A DNA stretch of 64,000 nt, from the NCBI RefSeq assembly GCF_002575655.3, contig NC_053040.3, positions 462,630,780 through 462,694,779 on the forward strand, given 5' to 3'. The stretch is from Aegilops tauschii subsp. strangulata. Taxonomy: Eukaryota > Streptophyta > Magnoliopsida > Poales > Poaceae. The notes under the pieces were generated by a model that was not told where the DNA came from, did no database searches, and saw only the letters and a list, made by a program, of their open reading frames with translations. This document shows, in pieces, positions 59,329-64,000 of this stretch; the first letter of the stretch is position 1, and each line of letters opens with the position of its first letter. The translations under genes were made by a program, and so were the position numbers.

Positions 59329-60839
59329 TGAAAGTGCGTTATATCGACTAGAGGGGGGGTGAATAGGCGATTTTTATGAATTCTTCACTGAGGAATTTGT
59401 AGGTGAGGAAATTCCTTAGCGAAGAACTACTTGCAGCGGAATAAGTACTCAAAAGTAAACATAACAGAACACAAGCATGGTCATCATGATGAAATGAAGA
59501 CAAGTATAGAGTACAGAAAGCGTAAACACAGGATAACACAGGATGAAGACAAACAGACTGAAGAAATTGAACTGAGGAAATTGACAAAGTCTTCAGTCAA
59601 AGTCTTCAAACATAGATATGAAAAAGTGCACAACACAGTTATGAGGAAATGAAAGAGTTGAGGGAATAGAACCAGTAAGCTTGGTGAAGACAATGATTTG
59701 GTAGACCAGTTCCAACTGCTGTCTCAGTCGTACATCTGGTTGGAGCGGCTAGGTATTTAAACCTGAGGACACACAGTCCCGGACACGCAGTCCTCACCGT
59801 ATTCTCCTTGAGCTAAGGTCACACAGACCTCGCCCAATCACTCGTGGTAAGTCTTCAGGTGACTTACGAACCTTCACAAACTCGGTCACTCGGCGATCTA
59901 CAATTCCTCTTGGATGCTCTAGACCATGATGCTTAACCGTCTGGAAGAAGCACAGTCTTCAAAGGTAACAAGCGTCGGATCTATGCAAGATCAATCTCTT
60001 CAGTGATGCTCAATCACTTTGGGTTTGTAGGTATTTGGGTTTGGGTTTTCCTCACTTGATGATTTTCGCTCAAAGTCCTCGGAGGATGGGATGCTCTCAA
60101 ATGACAAGTGTCAGTTTCTCTCGGAGCAGCCAACCAGCTAGTGGTTGTAGGGGGCGACTATTTATAGCTTAGGGAGCAGCCCGACATGATAACACATAAA
60201 TGCCCTTCAATGATCTGACCGTTAGGTGGGTAGATATTTTGGGACAGCTGGCACAAGGCACAACATCGGTCGGAAATTTGAGTATCAAATTCCTCAGGGC
60301 TATCATGTTCCTCACAGTGTAGGCAATCCTCACTGGCGAATTCCTAACTCCTCAGTTAGAACAAATTCCTCAGAGACCAGAAGAACTTTGTCTCTGTCAC
60401 TGAAGAATATGAATGAACTGTATGAGATTTCCAATGGCTTCACTCGAGGGGATTGGTAGGTGTAGGATTTTGAGTTGAGCATGACATGGAAATTTTTCCT
60501 TAGTATTTCCTCGACCCTCTTTAATAGTACGGTGTTTCCTATGACTCAAGAAAGGGAAAATGAAACTATGAAAACAAAAGTCTTCACGCTTCATGTTCCT
60601 CGTATGAATACCAAGTCTTCAAGGTCACACCAATTTCTTCACTTTCAAAGTCTTCAGAAAGTCTTCAGAATTCCAAAGTCTTCAGTCGAAAGAACTTCAT
60701 TTTTAGGGGTCGACTTTCACTGTAAATATCAAACTCCTCATAGACTTATAGACCTGGGTACACTCATAAACACATTAGTCCCTTAACCTATAAGTCTTCA
60801 ATACACCAAAATCACTAAGGGGGACTAGATGCACTTACA
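59329..60839 (-). repeat. 3' LTR of the second copia element
   Basis: 1511 bp from TGAAAGTGCG to GATGCACTTACA, with the same terminal sequences as the first element. The phrase CTATTTATAG near 60160 occurs at an equivalent place in both LTRs. Confidence 0.88.
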
Positions 60840-60854
60840 ATGTCCCCCTTTTTG
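60840..60854 (-). other. polypurine tract of the second copia element
   Basis: The minus strand reads AAAAAGGGGGACAT immediately before the LTR, which is nearly identical to the tract of the first element. Confidence 0.82.
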
Positions 60855-61363
60855 GTGATTGATGACAATATAGGTTAAGTTCTCAACGGGGATAATCATA
60901 TGAAGTGTAAATACTGATGTTGAGGAATTTGATTTGCAAGATATAGAAGAACTCCCCCTGAAGATGTGCATAGTGAGGAATTTGCTTTTGAAGCAATGCA
61001 CACTTGAAGATTAGAATCATGGAGATCTCCCCCTATATCTTGTAATTCATACACGCATTTGACATAATATATGAAGAATTTGAAATGCATGATGAAATAT
61101 GGTGACTGATGTAATTCAGCATGTGTGCATAAACATTAATGAGGAATAAGCATGTAGAAAAGCTCAGCAAAAGTATCAGGCCACCATAGAGTTTAAGTTT
61201 ACAACTCGATCTAGCAAAGTCATCAAAAGAACGAGAGTTGTAACTTAAGAAAAAAAGACGCCCATATAGGATAGACCCGCTTGAAGACTAACTCAAATTT
61301 CTCCCCCTTTGTCATCGAATGACCAAAAGGACCGAAGCTGAGGACTAACGCCCCTGAAGAATA

Positions 61364-64000
61364 TCAAGTTGATGAAGGAGCGCCAGCGTTGTTGGGGTCG
61401 ATTGTTGATGTAGGGCCTGCCGCAGTGTCGTCCAAGTCTTCATGCTCGTCGGTATCGTACGATGAAGAATAGGAGCTGGCCACCAAGGAAGGAACCTTGA
61501 CCTTCTTGTATTTCTTCGGTGGCGGAGCAGACCAGTCAAAATCTTCCTTGAGACCTATTTTCTTTAGATCTTCTTTGCTATAAATGTGAGACAGAACAGC
61601 CCAGGTACGGTTGAAGGTTTCATGGAGGTAGTAATGGTTTTTCTTCACTGCATTGTGGGTAGCAGTCATGTTGTGAAGAATTGAACCAAACTGACGCTTG
61701 ACCCATTTGTGATTTCGATCAACCTTCTGGTGAAGACTGAGGGGAAGCTCACGATCAGTCATCACCCTAGGAGCTGTGCCTTGAGTATTTTGCTTGGGTG
61801 CGTTGGCGGCAGAGTCATGAGTGGCAGAGTCGTCATTGGTGGAGTAGGATGTAGCCTTGCGAAATTGACCATCCAATGGACGAATGCCTTCATCAATAAT
61901 AGCAGAAGCCTTGCCCTTGTCATCGGCTGAGGAAAATGTCCGTTTGAGGACTTCAATTGGGGGCAAGTAGCTGCAATGGTTCAGTGTATCAGCTTTGTAG
62001 TTGAGTGAAGACCTTGATCTGATGAATCTCATAATCCACGGAGCATAAGGCTTTAACTCAAATGGTGACATTGCGACATTGGCCAGAGTCCTCATGAAGA
62101 AATCATGGAAGTTGACGGGAATGTCATGCATGATATTGAAAAGCAGGTTCTTCATGATGCCAACGACTTCTTCTTCATTCGAGTCGTGGCCCTTGATAGG
62201 ACTCAATGTCTTCGTCAAAATGCGATAGACAGTCCGAGGCACATATAGCAATTCCTTCACGAGGAATTTAGTCCTTGGGGCCTGACCTGGCTTCAATGGC
62301 TTCATCAACACTTGCATGTAGTGATCTGTGAGCTCAGGCTCTTGGTACATGCAACAAGCAGCTTCAAGGGGAGGACTGAGAGGCAAAGCACGAAGCAATT
62401 CAGTAGCTGGTGCCTTGTAGTGAGTGTTTTCAGTCATCCAGTCCAGCACCCATGAATTCACATCTTCAGAGTCTCCGGTGATGTGCAGAGTTGCATAGAA
62501 TTGAAGAATGAGTTCTTCATTCCAATCACAGATGTCAGTGCAGAAATTTAACAGTCCAGCATCGTGAAGAACACTGAGGACTGGCACGAAGCACGACAGA
62601 GATTCCATATCCACATGAGGAATGTGCTCATGATCGAAGACTTTGTCTTTGTTGAACAACACTGATGAATAGAAATTTTCCTGGCTGGCAGTCCAGAAAC
62701 GCCTCTTCCTAATGCGAGCAGAGTCATAGGGGTTGTAATCAGTGAAGAATACGTGCTCGCCGAAGAAATCATCAGTCTTGAATTTTTGCTTCCTTGAGAA
62801 TGGATCCTTTGGCTTGGGTTGAGGAGTGTCAGTCAGTTGCATCACAACCTCAGGAATCGCAATCTCAGGTTCTTCAGGCTGAGGAATTTCTGGTTCCTCT
62901 TCAGTGGCAGTCTGTGTCTTCAATGATTCAGCAGCAGCAGTTTCATCAGCACTAGTGGCTGGAATTTCTTCATGTACAGACGGAGTGGGGTGAGTTTCTT
63001 CAGAGCCCAATGAAACAGTATGTGCTGGGGACTGAGGGGTTTGCTGCAATGGCGTGAACAGAGGAGAGTTGGGATGCTGACTATCCCAAAAGTCATCATT
63101 CATCAATGGGGTAGTACTCCCAATGTTCACGTCAGAATTGTGTTCATCCAATTCCTCAACGCCGGCCTCTTCAGCAGTGAACTGAGGCATGGGCGAGGAG
63201 ACAATTGGAGTTGAAGGGATTGCGTCCGCTTCAATTTCTTCATCCATCTGCTCTGAGGAAGCAGCAGAGGGAATGTCTTCATCGAGTTCACTTGGAATCA
63301 CATAATCTTCATCAAAAGGAACAAGGTCCTGTGATGGCATGGTTGAGATAGGAACAACATCAATTGGGTTGTCAAATGAGCTAGTCAATGGCTTCATCTT
63401 CTTCTGGGCTGAAGAATGTGATGAAGTTGATGCCTTCCTTTTCTTCACAGCTGCACGCTCTGCAGCCTTGGTCTTCTTCACATCTGATGCAGATGGAAGG
63501 ATTGGAGTTGGGGTAGGCGCAGGAGGAGCAGAGGAATTTGGTTGAATTTCTTCAGGCACAACTGATGCAGTTGCCCTGACTTCTTCATTTTCTTCAGGCG
63601 CACCACTAGTGGATGCCCTGGCAATTTCTTCAGTGGATGGAATGCAGTCATCAGCCCTGGAACTCACATTTTCTTCAGCAGCCTGATTTTCATCAGTGGT
63701 GCTGGCGTGCTCTTCAGTTGGTTGAGCAGATGCTTCAGCTTGAGGAATTTCTGGTTGCGATGGAGCTGCAACCTTGGAAGTGAATTTCTCAGTCAGTTTT
63801 ACAAACCTGACCTTGGCTCCTTGCCAATCAGCATAGTAAGCATTGAAGTCATCGCTGAGGCCTTTGATTTCAACCTGAATCTTCACAAGTTCTTCAGTTG
63901 TCATAGAGACAACGTTTTTCTTCAGGAAGCGCTCCTTCCTGTACTGAGCTTTCTTCAAATGCCTGGCCTTCTCAAATTTCCATTTTTCTTTTTCTATGAA
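61364..64000 (-). CDS. accessory ORF of the second copia element, partial at window edge
   Basis: A single uninterrupted frame of at least 878 codons runs from the window end to a stop at 61364. The N-terminal visible part is basic and coiled-coil-like. The middle is Glu/Ser/Pro-rich with KKRK-type basic patches. The block around 62700-61950 matches the first element's accessory ORF (CDWNEELILQFYATLHITG, ELKPYAPWIMRFIRS, then MTDRELPLSLHQKVDRNHKW). The tail is acidic. No signal peptide or membrane segment is visible in the part seen. Unlike its homologue it has no stops, which suggests a younger element and a maintained protein. Its function is unknown; a nuclear or DNA-associated role fits the basic patches better than an envelope role. 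Confidence 0.85.
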   Translation of the reverse strand, partial: FIEKEKWKFEKARHLKKAQYRKERFLKKNVVSMTTEELVKIQVEIKGLSDDFNAYYADWQGAKVRFVKLTEKFTSKVAAPSQPEIPQAEASAQPTEEHASTTDENQAAEENVSSRADDCIPSTEEIARASTSGAPEENEEVRATASVVPEEIQPNSSAPPAPTPTPILPSASDVKKTKAAERAAVKKRKASTSSHSSAQKKMKPLTSSFDNPIDVVPISTMPSQDLVPFDEDYVIPSELDEDIPSAASSEQMDEEIEADAIPSTPIVSSPMPQFTAEEAGVEELDEHNSDVNIGSTTPLMNDDFWDSQHPNSPLFTPLQQTPQSPAHTVSLGSEETHPTPSVHEEIPATSADETAAAESLKTQTATEEEPEIPQPEEPEIAIPEVVMQLTDTPQPKPKDPFSRKQKFKTDDFFGEHVFFTDYNPYDSARIRKRRFWTASQENFYSSVLFNKDKVFDHEHIPHVDMESLSCFVPVLSVLHDAGLLNFCTDICDWNEELILQFYATLHITGDSEDVNSWVLDWMTENTHYKAPATELLRALPLSPPLEAACCMYQEPELTDHYMQVLMKPLKPGQAPRTKFLVKELLYVPRTVYRILTKTLSPIKGHDSNEEEVVGIMKNLLFNIMHDIPVNFHDFFMRTLANVAMSPFELKPYAPWIMRFIRSRSSLNYKADTLNHCSYLPPIEVLKRTFSSADDKGKASAIIDEGIRPLDGQFRKATSYSTNDDSATHDSAANAPKQNTQGTAPRVMTDRELPLSLHQKVDRNHKWVKRQFGSILHNMTATHNAVKKNHYYLHETFNRTWAVLSHIYSKEDLKKIGLKEDFDWSAPPPKKYKKVKVPSLVASSYSSSYDTDEHEDLDDTAAGPTSTIDPNNAGAPSST

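Larger units (their letters stand above)
59329..64000 (-). mobile_element. second related copia element, partial, nested in the first
   Basis: Its 3' LTR begins TGAAAGTGCGTTATATCGAC exactly where the first element's 5' LTR is cut, and the preceding GGCAA (59324-59328) is the likely target duplication. A polypurine tract (60840-60854) and an accessory ORF follow on the minus strand. Pol, gag and the 5' LTR lie outside the window. Its LTR shares phrases with the first element (GACTAGAGGGGGGTGAATAG, GGTAGACCAGTTC) but is clearly diverged, so the two are related subfamilies. Confidence 0.87.

Overview
This window is nuclear DNA from a grass, most likely a Triticeae species (wheat, goatgrass or barley relative). 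The evidence is intron-rich genes with GT-AG borders, dense nested transposons, Stowaway MITEs of the CTCCCTCC type, long-TIR Mutator-like elements, a Helitron with the grass-type GCCCGT...ACGGGC hairpin and CTAG end, and 1.3-1.5 kb LTR copia elements. No prokaryotic gene, CRISPR array, rRNA or tRNA gene was recognised.

Layout. 1-3.8 kb is gene-poor and carries a Stowaway MITE and a long-TIR element with a 77-79 bp tandem array. 3814-11118 is a complete-looking 7.3 kb Mutator-like element (MULE) with 300 bp TIRs and a perfect 9 bp target duplication (GCTCTCCGC). It holds a mudrA-type transposase (+), a small coiled-coil ORF (+) and a convergent spliced plant-mobile-domain (PMD) gene (-). 14052-16249 is an F-box/LRR/FBD gene with one frameshift. 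16.3-23.7 kb is repeat DNA, including a decayed inverted-repeat element split by a 2.67 kb solo LTR (TSD TTTGA).

23746-39837 is a STE20/FRAY-type protein kinase gene (+) of about 21 exons. Its introns hold a Ty3/gypsy remnant, a 7.16 kb non-autonomous Helitron (29900-37058) and a 1.06 kb non-autonomous MULE (38449-39511, TSD TAAATGCCA). The Helitron carries a piece of a chloroplast SRP-receptor (cpFtsY) gene, a gag-only copia element and a MITE. 40752-43993 is a complete 11-exon ATG18b-like autophagy gene on the minus strand, convergent with the kinase.

44.7-64 kb is almost all transposon: a Harbinger/Tourist-type MITE, then a minus-strand copia element of the envelope-ORF-bearing (SIRE/Maximus-like) type from 45375. 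Its 5' LTR is interrupted at 59328 by a second, related copia element that runs off the window. Both carry a homologous accessory ORF between pol and the 3' LTR. In the first element that ORF keeps one frame over 4.3 kb but has five stops, all explicable by C-to-T change. Upstream of it lies a promoter/leader-like segment resembling a host gene.

The two clearly functional-looking host genes are the kinase and ATG18b. The most unusual system is the 3814-11118 MULE: two convergent genes, each started from a TIR and each with a similar 5' leader intron, and a shared palindromic GCAGCGCC...GGCGCTGCA module both in the TIRs and between the genes' 3' ends.
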